64,000 nt of DNA from Chloranthus sessilifolius (lineage: Eukaryota; Streptophyta; Magnoliopsida; Chloranthales; Chloranthaceae): positions 34,908,936 to 34,972,935 of the forward strand of contig CM037597.1 in the NCBI GenBank assembly GCA_021018995.1. The letters are read 5' to 3'. Positions 45,660-57,187 of the stretch are shown here, one piece after another (the stretch's first letter is position 1; each line of letters begins with the position of its first letter). Below the pieces are notes generated by a model. It was given only the letters and a program-made list of their open reading frames with translations, was not told the DNA's origin and searched no databases. The position numbers and the translations under genes are program-made.

Positions 45660-46790
45660 CCAAGATGGGTACTTGTTTAAAGGTAAATCGCATTTGCATC
45701 CCTCACACTTTATTGCGTGACTTTCTCATTTGGGAGTTACATGCTGGAGGGATGGCCGGACATTTCGGACGTAATAAGACCATTGTGCTCGTCAAGGATA
45801 GGCTCTTTTGGCCTAGCCTAATGAGAGATGTCGCCAGGGTAGTTAAACATTGTCGTACTTGCCAAGTGTCTAAACAGAGCAAACCAAATCCCAACTTGTA
45901 CACCCCCTTACCCGTGCCACACACATCATGGCAAGACCTCTCAATGGACTTTGTGCTTGGACTTCCCAAAACTCCGAGGAAGCACAATTCCATCTTTGTT
46001 GTAGTGGACCGATTTTCCAAGATGGTCCACTTCATACCATGTTCTAAGACCTCCAATGCATATCACATTGCTAAATTATTCTTCGCGGAGGTAGTACGTC
46101 TTCATGGGTTGCCCAAAATCATTGTGTCTGATAGGGATGTCAAATTCACTAACTATTTTTGGAAACCTTTGGTACATGATGGGCACAATGCTTCAATTTT
46201 CGACGGCTTATCACCCTCAAACGGATGGTCAAACCGAAAGCACCAATAGAAGCCTTGGGAATGGGATCATGTTAAGACTTGGGATACCATTTTACCCATA
46301 GCTGAGTTTGCCTATAATAATTCTGTCAATAGGTCCATAGGCATAAGTCCTTGCATTAGTCCTTTTGAGGTAGTACATGGTCATAGGCCTAGAACACCAC
46401 TAGATTTGATCCTCATGTCCGCATCCTATAAAGTATCAGAGTCTGCCGAAGCATTTGCACAACACATTCATAACTTGCATGCCGAAATTAGACAAAAGAA
46501 TAATTCAAGCAATAGTCCATACAAATTGTCTGCAGATGCTCACAGACGTTTTAAAGAATATCACGTGGGTGATTATGTGATGGTCCGAGTCAGGCTTGAG
46601 CGGTTCCATCAGGATCCGCAAAGAAGCTCCAATCCCGAGGTGCGGGACCCTTTAAAATTTTGGCTAAAAGTGGTCCTAATGCATACGTACTTGAGCTTCT
46701 TCCAAGTACAGGGGTTAGTTCAATGTTCAATGTGGAGGACTTGGTTCCTTGGGTTTCACCCCACCTCTTGAAATCTCACTCCAGCCACCT
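45660..46790 (+). pseudogene. Integrase relic of the inner Gypsy element
   Basis: It has the HHCC finger (LHAGGMAGHFGRNKTI and CRTCQVSK) and the core start (LSMDFVLGLPKTPRKHNSIF, VVVDRFSKMVHFIPC). DRDVKF and YHPQTDGQTE words follow from the catalytic core. It is broken. Confidence 0.78.
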
Positions 46791-46839
46791 CATAGCCCCA
46801 ACCCAACCTTGCAGCCCGTACCTCTTTCATCCCCAAGCC

Positions 46840-46997
46840 GACAGAGAAAAGATGAGATAGAGGATATAATAAGTGATCATGTCGTCTCCACACATGACGG
46901 GGGATTCCATAAGTACCTAGTTAAATGGGTTGGAAAACCGGAGTCGGAAAATACTTGGATCCACAAGAATAAAGTTCGTCGATTGAACCCGATTTGA
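46840..46997 (+). pseudogene. Chromodomain of the inner Gypsy element
   Basis: DHVVSTHDGGFHKYLVKWVG followed by KPESENTWI and a terminal RRLNPI. Chromodomains target integration to marked chromatin in chromoviruses. The aromatic positions Tyr and two Trp are kept. Confidence 0.75.
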
Positions 46998-47050
46998 TTG
47001 ACATCAACCACGCGTTTCATCGGTAATGAAACCTATTTGGTCCAGGGGAT

Positions 47051-48079
47051 TGATGAGGACGCCACATGCATGGACATCGGATTCGGACCACATCAATTCT
47101 ATCGATATCGGAAGAAACGTAAAGGAAACCTGAGTACCACAACTTCAAGGGAGAAAAGTAAAAGAAGTACTCACTGTGACTTGAAAACAGCCACAGCTCG
47201 TTGCCATCTATGACAGCTCATTGTGGGTATTGTGACAACTCGCTGTCATAAGACCGCAACTCGCTGTGGACACCAACACAGTAATAGAATAGCCACAAAT
47301 AGCTATGAATAAGATTACCAGAAGGAATGTCACATTATACCGTGACGACTCCACCCAGTAACAAGAATTTTCTTTTTGCGAATTTTTTTTACCTTTTTAG
47401 TCTTTTATTGTTTTAGGACTTTTTATTTCGAATTAAGTATTGATGACCTATAGAAAGAAGCATGTAAACATTTTTTATTTAGTTATTGAATATTTTGAAT
47501 GCTTTTATGCATGAATATTCTTCTTCCTGAGATGGGTTTGATGTGAGGCCAAGGGAGTAATTCTCATATATCTTCTGGTTTATATTTTGTCATCTATTTT
47601 CTTTGATCTTTCATTATATTTGCTATCTATCAATCTTTACTTGTTTTTCTAAATCCCAACCTATTGATTTCTTGATCCCAAAACCCTAAACCTCTTTCTG
47701 AACCCTAAATCAAATAAATTGAAAAACCTTTTCTAAACCATAAACCTAAACCAAACCATAAGCCTACTACAAAACCATAAAGCTAATTCTACAACCCCAG
47801 TTTGAACTCGTGAATTGACATTGAATCGAAGACAAACGCCCAAGCCTGGAAAAGCCAAAGTTCTATCTCAAGGCCCGATCTCGCCTCAAATCTAATAGTA
47901 CTTGCGCATCGGATTGGACACACTATTCGGATCTCGCGTGATTTACCTACCGGAATTCTACGAACCCAAAGGTATCGTGATAGTTTTGAGATTAATCTTG
48001 AATTAATTTAATTTAATTTAATTTCGACAAATTGCATCAAAATCATATTCACGCATTTTAGGGTTCCCGTCCCACGTCA
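47051..48079 (+). repeat. 3' LTR of the inner Gypsy element
   Basis: 1,029 bp, starts TGATGAGGACGCC and ends TCCCACGTCA. It is preceded by the purine-rich GGTCCAGGGGAT. Confidence 0.82.
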
Positions 48080-48831
48080 GTGTGCCTAGTGGCGCGCGGC
48101 CGCGTTCGTGCACGTGTGCGCGTGGCGATTCGCGTTTAGGCGCGCACGCACTTTGCACTTCACACGTGCACATCGTTGCAAGGAGAGGTTTGACTTTTTA
48201 ACTAGGTAGATCCAACGGTCAGATTATTCATTAACCGAGTCTAGCCTAACGGGCAACTAATATGTGGGTCAATTCAATTATTTTGGGCCGAACGGATTGG
48301 TTAAATGTTGACCGTTGGACCTGTAACCGATTCATAACCGCTTATAAAGGTGTGCAACTGTTCGAATTTGAATTCGAAAAGGTGCAACCTTTCATACAGC
48401 CGTTGGATGAAGCGATTGAGATCTCTGAGAGATCTGAGCCGTCCAAAATATGACTGTTGGTGCAACAGTCATATTGAAAAAGCACTTGAGATCTATATAA
48501 GGAGATCTCTGGATAGAATTTCAAATACTCTTAAATCCATCAAAATCCTTGCATACAACTTGAGAATTCATCTTGCTTTCTTCTTTTGTTGGTACTTTAT
48601 CAGATTAAGTTTTCTGGAGCAATCCTCTACTGTTGCAAACGGATCGCATCCAAGAGATTGAGCTCGTTGTATCCTGGAAACGTCTCACTGTGACCCTTTT
48701 GCAAACTCGAGGATTTACTCGAATAGAGAGCGAATAACGTTTTAAAGATAGCAATTACGTGCCTCGAGTCCAATTTCTCTTGCCCATTTCATCATTTTCG
48801 GATTTTTGTTCTTAATTTTTATAACAATTTT

Positions 48832-51800
48832 GAAACGCTATTCTATATTATCATGACTTCAAATTTGAAAGTGATGACTCGAGATTTCATCAAATTGGAG
48901 CGATTCGACGGCGACAACTTCAGAAGATGGCAACAAAAGATACATTTCGTATTAACGACTTTGAAAGTTGCTTATGTCCTAACCACTCCAAAACCCGCAG
49001 AGCCTGAAGATTCTAATGGAAAATCTCTTGCCAATGTTCGTAATCGTCAAAAATAGGAGGTAAAGGGCACATTCTCAATATGCTAGAAAATTCACTCTTC
49101 AATGTGTACCAGAGCATATGCCGTCTGCAATGGAACTTTGGAAGGCGCTGGAGACAAAATACAAAACATAAGATGTCAGTACAAAAATCTTTATTGTAAG
49201 TTGGTATTTAGATTACAAAATGACTGATAATAAACTGATTCTCGATCAAGTTCATGAGATTCAGTATATTATCGGCCAAATTAATCAAGAGGGCATAAAA
49301 ATGGATCTCATCTTTCACAATCATGTAATTATCTACAAACTGTCTGCCTCATAGAAGGACTGTAGAAATACTCTCAAACATAAAAAGAAAGAACTTTCGT
49401 TTGAAGAGTTGTACCACCATCTTCGAGTCGAAGACGAACTTCGTATTCACGACAAGAAAGACGAGCAATCTCAATTAACTTCAAAGGCTCATATGATGGA
49501 AATTGGCACGTCCAAATCACATGGAAAGCAGAAAGGCAACTTCAATTCTGATAAGGCTAACAAGAAAAATAAGAACCAAGGTCATCAGGGGCAGAAGAAA
49601 AAGGACAGTTGTTATCACTATGGTAAACCAGATCACTTCAAAAAGGATTGCAGACTTCTAAAAAGGGAGAGAATCTCAAGCGAATGTGACTGAAGAAAGG
49701 TTCGTAGCCATGATTTCCAAAATCAACATGGTTGGAAGCGAAAAAGACTGGTGGATAGTGCCACTAGGCATGTTTGTAACTGCCGATCTTTTTTCGCCAA
49801 CTATGTATAGGACACGAACGGATAAGAGCTCTTCATGGGAAATGCTTCAACTGCAAAGGTCGAGGGTTCAGAAAAAATCAATCTCAAATTGACCTCTAAT
49901 AAGACCCTTTGACCGATGTACTGTATGTTCCTGAGGTTCGTAAGAATCTAATTTTGACCAATTTACTCAATAAACATGATTTCAAGTTAGTGTTTGAATC
50001 AGATAAAGTTGTAATCACTAAGGGTGGTGTATTTGTGGGAAAATGATATGTCTGTAATTGGATGTTTAAATTGAATGTAATCAATGAAATACCTTCTTCT
50101 ATTTATACTGTTGATTCTCTTTCATTATGGCATGATAGATTAGGGCATGTGAATGTTAATCGTTTAAATTCTATAATAAAATTAGGATTAATTTCTAGAT
50201 GCGAGAAAAATATTCATGAAAAATGTAGAATTCGTGTTCAAACTAAAATCACTAAAAAACCTTTCAATAAAGTAAAAAGAAAATCTCAGATTTTAGAACT
50301 CATTCATACTGATAAATGTGTTTATAGTAAATTTTCTACAAAAAAGGGAGTGATCATATGTTTATATATAGATGATATACTTATATTTGATACTGATTTA
50401 GATAGTATAATGGATGCCAAATCTTTTCTCTTCCAGTTTTGATATGAAAGATACAAGTAATGTCGATATCATCTTAGGAATCAAAATAATAAGAAACGAT
50501 AATGAACTTACTTCAACCCAGTCTCATTACATAGAGAAAATTCTCAAGAAATAAAATCATTTATATGATAAACCTGCATTTACACCATATAATCCTAGCA
50601 TCAAACTTTTTTATAATAAAGGTAGATCTGTAAATCAGTTAAAATATGCTAGAGTAATTGGTAGTTTGATGTATGCAATGCACTGTACTAGACCTGACTT
50701 AGCATATGCAGTTAGAAAATTAGGTTGATATACTAGTAATTCATGTCATGATCATTGGAATATTATATCTCGTATATTTAGATATTTAAAAGGAACTGTA
50801 AATTATGGATTAAATTATTCTGATTTTCCTAATGTTTTAGAAGGATGCAGTGATGCAAGTTAGAATTCAGATTCAGATGAATCCAAGTCAACAAGTGGAT
50901 GGGTATTCACTCTCAGTGGTGCTACGATCTCATGGGGATCTAAAAAGCAAACATGTATTATTCATTCCACAATGGAATATGAGTTTATTGCCTTAACGGC
51001 ATGTGGCAAAGAGGCAGAATGGCTTCGGAATTTACTCTTAAAAATTCTTATGTGGCCAAAGCCTATGTCACCTATTACAATAAATTGTGATAGTGAGGCT
51101 ACAAGAGCAAAAGCCTACAATAAAGTTTATAATGGAAAGAATAGACATATTGGTCTATGACACCATTATTTTAGAGAATTACTCAAAGATTGAATAATTG
51201 GGATAAACTCAATTCGAACCAATAATAATTTGGCTAATCCGTTTCCGAAAGGACTTTCTAGAGAATTAGTAAAGAAAATATTTATCGGGATAGGACTAAA
51301 ACCATATAGATGATTACCTTTATTAATATTTTTTCAACAAATCCTTAAGTTCAATGGAAGAGTATGACATGAGAGTGATGATTATAAACACTTCAATTTA
51401 GTTAAAATGTCAATCCCAAGACAGGTGTAAAGTGCTTAGAATCTCTAATGAAAAAGAGAATGATAAGTATTTACTCTTAATAAGTTTGTAACATTTTATG
51501 TTAATGTGTTTGATTACAGAAACACATTCGACAAAATTAACTATGTGAATGCAACCGCTTCCTATGAGATTATGGTTTTTCTCAAAAAACATTCATAAAA
51601 TCAGGATATAAGCACAAGGCCATAATAGTGTTAGCTTTATAGAAAACTCGATCTTAAGAAAATAAGTGTGTGTTATTTATCCGATCTTGTCACAGAGTAT
51701 TTACTCTTAATAAGTTTATAACATTTTATGTTAATGTGTTTGATTACAGAAACACATTCGACAGAATTACCTATGTGAATGCGGCCGCTTCCTATGAGAT

Positions 51801-51916
51801 TATGGTTTTTTCTCAAAAAACATTCATGAAACCAGGATATAAGCACAAGGCCATAATAGTATTAGCTTTATAGAAAACTCGATCTTAAGAAAATAAGTGT
51901 GCTATTTATCCGGTCT
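48832..51916 (+). pseudogene. Internal coding relics of the plus-strand copia element
   Basis: A gag of the UBN2 type starts at 48853 (FIKLERFDGDNFRRWQQKIH). A CCHC-like knuckle follows (CYHYGKPDHFKKDC near 49607), then a GAG-pre-integrase segment (SLWHDRLGHVNVNRLNSI near 50120). Next are an RT piece with YIDDILIF (near 50370) and a Ty1/copia RNase H end (TMEYEFIALTACGKEAEWL near 50970). It is broken in several places. No canonical initiator-Met PBS was recognised after the LTR. Confidence 0.75.
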
Positions 51917-51925
51917 TGTCACATA
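51468..51925 (+). repeat. Tandem duplication of about 230 bp before the 3' LTR
   Basis: The segment from TATTTACTCTTAATAAGTTT to CTTGTCACA occurs twice in a row (51468-51697 and 51698-51925), with a few differences. The minus-strand sibling element shows only one copy in the matching place. Confidence 0.85.
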
Positions 51926-53065
51926 GGGTCCTCAGTTCAAGACCTAGTCTCTGTGCACCCTGGTAAGACTTTGATAAGTTTCCACTAAGCGAAGGTTCAA
52001 ACCCAAAAGGTACCTTTCATGGAATGCACATATTTTCGGTACCAGTGTCTTTATTTTATTTGAAAATTGTGAGGGTTGTTATATTTATTTATTATATAAT
52101 AAATATTTTAAACAATTTTAAAGAAAATAAAACTTTCTTTTCATTTGTTAGTTTTGTGGGATAATTTTTTAGGCAATAGATGTTATCAACTTTTGTATGC
52201 AAATAAATAGTGCTACATTGGTAAATGTCAAAGTGGTTCATGTTATATATAAAACCTTTCACGTTTTATTATTGTTTGACAATAAGAAGGGAAGAGTGTG
52301 CCTAGCAGCGAGCCGTCGCATTCTGCACGTGCAAGCGTGTGCGTGGCGATTGGTGTTTAGGCGCATTGACGCTTTAGGTGAGCACGCACTTTGAACTTCG
52401 CACGTGCGCATCGTCGCAAGGAGAGGTTTAACTTTTTTATCAGGTAGATCCAACGGTCAGATTATTCATTAGCCGAGTCGAGCCTAACGGGCCACTAATA
52501 AGTAGGGCAATTCAATTCTTTTGGGCCAAACAGATTGGTCAAATGTTGACCGTTGAACTTAGCCGCTTCATAACCACTTATAAAGGTGTGCAACTGTTCG
52601 AATTTGAATTCGAAAAGATGAAACCTTTCATACAGCCGTTGGATGAAGCGGTTGAGATCTTTGAGAGATCTGAGCTGTCCAAAATATGACTGTTGGTCCA
52701 ACAGTCATATTGAAAAGGCACTTGAGATCTATATAAGGAGAACTCTGGATAGAATTTCAGACACTCTGAAATCCATCGAAATCCTTGCATACAACTTGAG
52801 AATTCCTCTTGTTTTCTTCTTTTGTTGGTACTTTATCAGATTGAGTTTTCTGGGGCGATCCTCTACTGTTGCAAAGTAACGGATCGTATCAAAGAGATTG
52901 GGCTCGTTGTATCCTGGAAACGCCTCGCTGGAACCCGTTTGTAAACTCGAGGATTTACTCGAGTAGGAGAGCGAATAGCGTTTTAAAGATAGCAATTACG
53001 TGCCTCGAGTCCAATTTCTCTTGCTCATTTCATCCTTTTCGGATTTCTAATATTATTTTCTAACA
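51917..53065 (+). repeat. 3' LTR of the plus-strand copia element
   Basis: 1,149 bp, uninterrupted, begins TGTCACATAGGG and ends TTTTCTAACA. It preserves the empty site of the inner Gypsy insertion at about 52287-52298. Confidence 0.82.
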
Positions 53066-53666
53066 AAGTCTCCCTGCTTTTCCTCAGCTTCCAATAAAGC
53101 GAAAAGTTTAGGAATGGCACCCTCCTGTGCTCATTTGAATTTAAACGTCGGTCCATCCAAAGGGGTGAAAATCACGGTCTTGGCGAAACAATTAAGCGTC
53201 GCATGAGATTCAGCGAGTCAATCCATCCCTAGGATGACATTGAAATCTTCGAAGTCTAATTCAATTAGATCAACAACCAATGCATGGACTCCAATCTGGA
53301 CAGAGCATCAAGGATAGACTCTGTCAGCAAACACACTTCCCTAGGGGAGTTGGTACGGTCAAATGAATACTCATAGGAGATGAGTCCTTATCAAGACACT
53401 TAGCGAAGTTCAAGGAGACGAATGAATGGGAAGCACACGAATCCAAAAGCACATGAGCAAAAAGCCCATCAATCAACATCGAACTTGGGCATCCAAGACA
53501 CGCCACGTTTTAAATTATCCAACACAATAGTTTATCATTAAATTTTAAAGTTAACGTTCATTTCTGAAAACACGTTCATGCTTTTTTTTTTTTTGAAAAT
53601 ATTTCTGAAAAATCGATCAAACTCACATTAGACTATAGTTCCACATATTCCCGGTGTAAGAAACAA
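53066..53666 (-). pseudogene. Protease-region relic of the Tekay-type element
   Basis: The minus-strand reading at 53324-53506 shows the retropepsin-like HVLLDSCASHSFVS with Leu-Asp-Ser-Cys at the active-site position. Tekay elements often have D-S/T-G variants here. It continues, beyond the copia insertion, into the RT of the same element at 40971. Confidence 0.7.
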
Positions 53667-53685
53667 CCTTAGGCTCTAATACCAA
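53667..53685 (-). other. Primer binding site of the Tekay-type element
   Basis: On the minus strand TTGGTATTAGAGCCTAAGG, a match with one change to the common TGGTATCAGAGC of plant elements primed by initiator tRNA-Met. It lies immediately inside the right LTR. Confidence 0.78.
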
Positions 53686-53686
53686 C

Positions 53687-53921
53687 TATAGTTGCCCGAA
53701 ATCTCACAACCTCTTGATTATAAGATCTTAGACTATACCTTCGTGTCGTGAACCATAGAACATAATAAGACAATAAAAACGCCTTAAACAGCGGAAGATA
53801 AATTTTTTTTAAAACATTAATTAATCAAAATAAAGCCCATGATAATGTTCTTATTCCAATAACAAAGTCCAGCATGATTAAAGTTTAAACAATCTAAATA
53901 AAATACTAACTGATCATTGGC
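53687..53921 (-). repeat. Part of the 5' LTR of the Tekay-type element
   Basis: It matches 34499-34738. At 53921 the likeness stops and the next LTR-like sequence begins. The rest of this LTR was not found in the window. Confidence 0.75.
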
Positions 53922-54114
53922 TGAGACACCACCACTTGGCATAGCACATGTCAACTACATGCATACATAGTAACATAGCTCATGCAAGTGTGCAACACAT
54001 TAAATATTAAAACGAGCTAAAACTTGCACAAGAGATTTGTACCATGGCACATGGTTAGAAAGAAAGATTTTATTATTTTTGGGATTTGTGCCTCGTTGAA
54101 CATCTAAGCTGTCT

Positions 54115-54305
54115 AATTTAAAGATCATCATGAAAGATCTTTGAGGCTAATAATGGGCACAAAACATGAACTCTATCATCTGATTTGTCAGAGTCAACCA
54201 TTGAAATAGATGATGGCCTTTGACTGTATTCAATCAAATGATAGAGATCGTGTTTTGTACCAATCTTTGGCCCCAAAGATCTTTCCATCATGGTCTGCAA
54301 ATCAA
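54115..54305. mobile_element. Core hairpin of the Mutator-like MITE family
   Basis: An imperfect inverted repeat (AAAGATCATCATGAAAGATC with the complement of GATCTTTCCATCATGGTCTG) containing the family words ATGATAGAGATCGTG and CCATGTGGCACAGATC. The outer ends are not clear. Confidence 0.5.
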
Positions 54306-56161
54306 ACTACTTAGATTATGTTCCATGTGGCACAGATCTAAATATAACAAAGTTTTGCTTTTTAACAATGTGCCAAGATAGAAATCTCATGTACAAGTTT
54401 TAGCCCCCATATTAAAATCGTTTTAATATTGGAAACTTTGAAAGACGTGGCCCATGACTATATCACCAGTAGGCCACGTGAGGTATTAATCATCATGGCC
54501 TTCAAAAGCTTTTAAAGGTCTAATGTGAGAGATTAAAATTGTGTGGCCCATATGCTAATTATGTAACTACGTATTTTAATTAAATTAAAACACCTTTTCA
54601 AGGGATTTAACATTAAAGCCCTCCTAAAGGTTTTTAACGTTAAAATCTCTTTTACCGAGGGTAACAATTAAAAACCCGATGGTAATAACTTAAAAGAGCA
54701 ATCTCTACATATACCGTGAAGAGATGAAGAGAGAGGTATTTATTTCAAAAACCCACCAACTTTTTCCTTTGCTTCTCAAGATAACATACTCAAATCCAAA
54801 GCAAAAGATATCAAGAGCGAGAGAGAGTCACAGCCATGAAATCTTAAATCCGAAAACATCGCAACTATAATATCTTCTGCCGACAGGAAAAAAGGAAAAC
54901 GTCGAGCCATAAACCCTAAAAATAGAGGCACTAGATTTCTTTTGCATGGAATGATCTGGATTTTTTTTTGTCTACTTTTTTGTTTTGTTTCTTTTTATAA
55001 ATGATGCTAAAAAACTGTGAAAATGATTGTGTTAGCATAATTACCGTGATTTTTTTTTGAAATATAACTCTTTTTTGACATGCACTATAGAGCATGGCTG
55101 TGTTGACACACTGAATAATAAAATTTCTTTTGCTTTTTTGTAGTATAAGAAACGAGTGAAGCGCGGTTCCTAATAAGTAGGAATTGGGATTCCTAAGTGG
55201 ATTCGCGGTTCCCGCAAGAAACGTGGAGGCTGGTGGACGGTTCCTGCTTCTAGGGCATAGACAGCTAGATTCAATCGAGAATTTTATTCTCTTCTAAAGG
55301 TAAGTATTTAATTTATTTATTTTTAAATAATTCGAAAGGGCCAGATTTAAATCTCTTTAGGTTTAAATACTCAAAAAAAAATATTGATCAAAGAGGATTG
55401 GATTTAAATTTTATTTTGAGTCTAAAACCTATTTTAGATTTAAATAAAATCGAATTATATTTTGATTCAATAAAGGGGATTTTATTATTGATTTAGAAGA
55501 GAAGTATTTTTGAATAAAAACGTTTTCAAGTATTTTGGGGCGAACGGTGATAATTACATATATATTTTAGGATATTTTATTTATTAAAAACTCTTATTAA
55601 ATTGAAAAGGATATCTATATAGGTTGTGATTAAAGGATTGGATTGTGATTGTTCGATCAAAGCGTTACGGGCACGATTATCTAGAGATATAGGTATGATA
55701 AAATCATATTTTTTTGCTTTAATATTCTAAATATTGTAATTATCATTAATAATAGCCAAAAATGAAGAAGTGATGATTATGACGTGATGCTCTATTATTT
55801 CCATATTTATGTTTCTTACGATTACTTTGTTTCCATGCCAATTTCTTTGACATATATTGATATGCAATTTTATTTGGACACAGAGAATATGAAATCATGG
55901 TGTAAACCTTGAAATAAATAAAAGGTTTAAGATGTTAATTTGCACGTATGATTGTTTAGCATCATGAGAGTGCACATATCATTGCATATCATAAAAGAGG
56001 AAAGAATTAAGAGTGGTGAAAAATGTGATGATGATGATGATTATGAAATGATAAATGTTTATGGAAAACTTTAGTTTCAATGATATGTTAATGTTATGAA
56101 TGATAAATGATATAAATGATGAAAGATAGGAATGAAAGAAAATGTATGCATGCATCATGAG

Positions 56162-56378
56162 CAAGGTGTCAAATCGGATACGCATATCGGGTATCGGTTC
56201 ATGGAGGGACCGATACGAATCGGCCGATACCGATACGTATCAGCTAATTTTTTTATTTTATTTTTTAAAAAGAAAGCAAAAACTCGGTTCAAACCGAGAC
56301 GTATCGGCGATACCGATATGGGACCGATACCGATATGAGACCGATACGTATCGGTATCGGCCGATATTTGATACCATG
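56162..56378. mobile_element. hAT MITE rich in CCGATACC words
   Basis: 217 bp, flanked by the perfect 8-bp duplication ATCATGAG (56154-56161 and 56379-56386). The ends are CAAGGTGTCAAATCGGATAC and, reverse-complemented, CATGGTATCAAATATCGGCC. The interior is mostly CCGATACGTATCGG-type palindromic words. Confidence 0.85.
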
Positions 56379-57187
56379 ATCATGAGCATATGAAATAAAT
56401 GAACCTATGCGGTCAATCATTGCACATCATAACCAGCTCGGATCTAGTGAGTGGCTAGGGATCTCACCCCTTTGGGGAAGATCTTATGATGCATACGTAT
56501 ACGATGTCATAATGTGCATGCTTGAACATGAATTGCATTGAAACTTGAAACACTATACATGAAAAAGTAATGAAAGATAAAACTATGATTGATGAACATG
56601 AATCAGGACAATGGATATGATTTTTATTTCTTGATTACTATAACGTCACAATGCCTCGGATATATAGACTTGCATAGTTTCTCATTTAATACTTTTTCTC
56701 ATGATGTTATATACACATTTTTGTCATGTTGCACACACATACACTTTTCGCAGCATATATGTATATATATGCATTGGTGGATGTATAGGATGTTGATCGG
56801 GATTACATGTTTGTTTTATACAAGATTATTTTTCACACCCTTCTCTTTGGGTGGCCAGACGAGACAGGTAACAGAGATGGTGGAATTTGGGTACACAATA
56901 AGGTCGTTGTCGATGATCAAGAGTTGGATGGAGGAGATGATGGCTTTAAGCCATACGCTTATGGGAATGTTATGGATTTATATTTTAGACATTTAGTTGA
57001 TTAGATTTATTATTATTGTTTTGATCAGTGATTAGATTTATTAGACTTTTATTAGTTTAATATTTTAGACATTTAGTGGATTAGATTTATTATTATTGTT
57101 TTGATCGGTGATTAGATTTATTATTGGACTTTTATTAGTTTTATTAGTTTTAGTCATTTCAATTCTTTAGACTTTTATTATTGGGAA

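Larger units (their letters stand above)
41368..48079 (+). mobile_element. Chromodomain Ty3/gypsy element, fossil, inserted in the copia LTR
   Basis: It is bounded by LTRs 41368-42364 and 47051-48079 (TGATG...CGTCA) and by the perfect 5-bp duplication GTGTG (41363-41367 and 48080-48084). The PBS TTTTGGTATCAAAGC follows the left LTR. Gag, protease, RT, RNase H, integrase and a C-terminal chromodomain appear in chromovirus order. The clade is not Tekay. The chromodomain (FHKYLVKWVGKPESENTW) looks more like the Galadriel/CRM/Reina group, which I cannot separate by eye. The LTRs differ at about one base in ten. It is broken, with roughly half a dozen breaks. Confidence 0.85.
40982..48831 (+). repeat. 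5' LTR of the copia element, split by a Gypsy insertion
   Basis: The LTR sequence runs 40982-41367 and resumes at 48080-48831. The uninterrupted form is at 51917-53065, where the junction GAGTGTGCCTAG is intact. The part after 48085 is unusually CpG-rich (GCGCGCGGCCGCGTTCGTG). A plant TATA-like TCTATATAAGGAG lies near 48490. Confidence 0.8.
40982..53065 (+). mobile_element. Ty1/copia element (Tork-like), fossil, inserted in the Tekay copy
   Basis: The two LTRs begin TGTCACATAGG and end TAACA (about 1.13-1.15 kb each). The flanks GGTCT (40977-40981) and AGTCT (53067-53071) agree at 4 of 5 bases, fitting a 5-bp duplication in Tekay pol. The internal part carries gag, a zinc knuckle, a GAG-pre-integrase stretch, and RT/RNase H relics in Ty1/copia order. 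The left LTR is split by a Gypsy element. A sibling copy is on the minus strand at 58660. The LTRs differ at about one base in eleven by eye. It is broken in several places. The Tork-like assignment is tentative. Confidence 0.82.
34499..53921 (-). mobile_element. Tekay/Del-type chromovirus (Ty3/gypsy), fossil
   Basis: Minus-strand element with a full left (3') LTR, protease, reverse transcriptase, RNase H, integrase and chromodomain relics, a PBS, and part of the right (5') LTR. A copia element (40982-53065) and a hAT element (37584-38816) lie inside it. The chromodomain with SMLQKYV...IDWVPLEAY is characteristic of the Tekay/Del clade. No gag was recognised. The shared LTR parts differ at roughly one base in eleven by eye, so the insertion is millions of years old. 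It is broken in several places and cannot be active. Confidence 0.85.
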
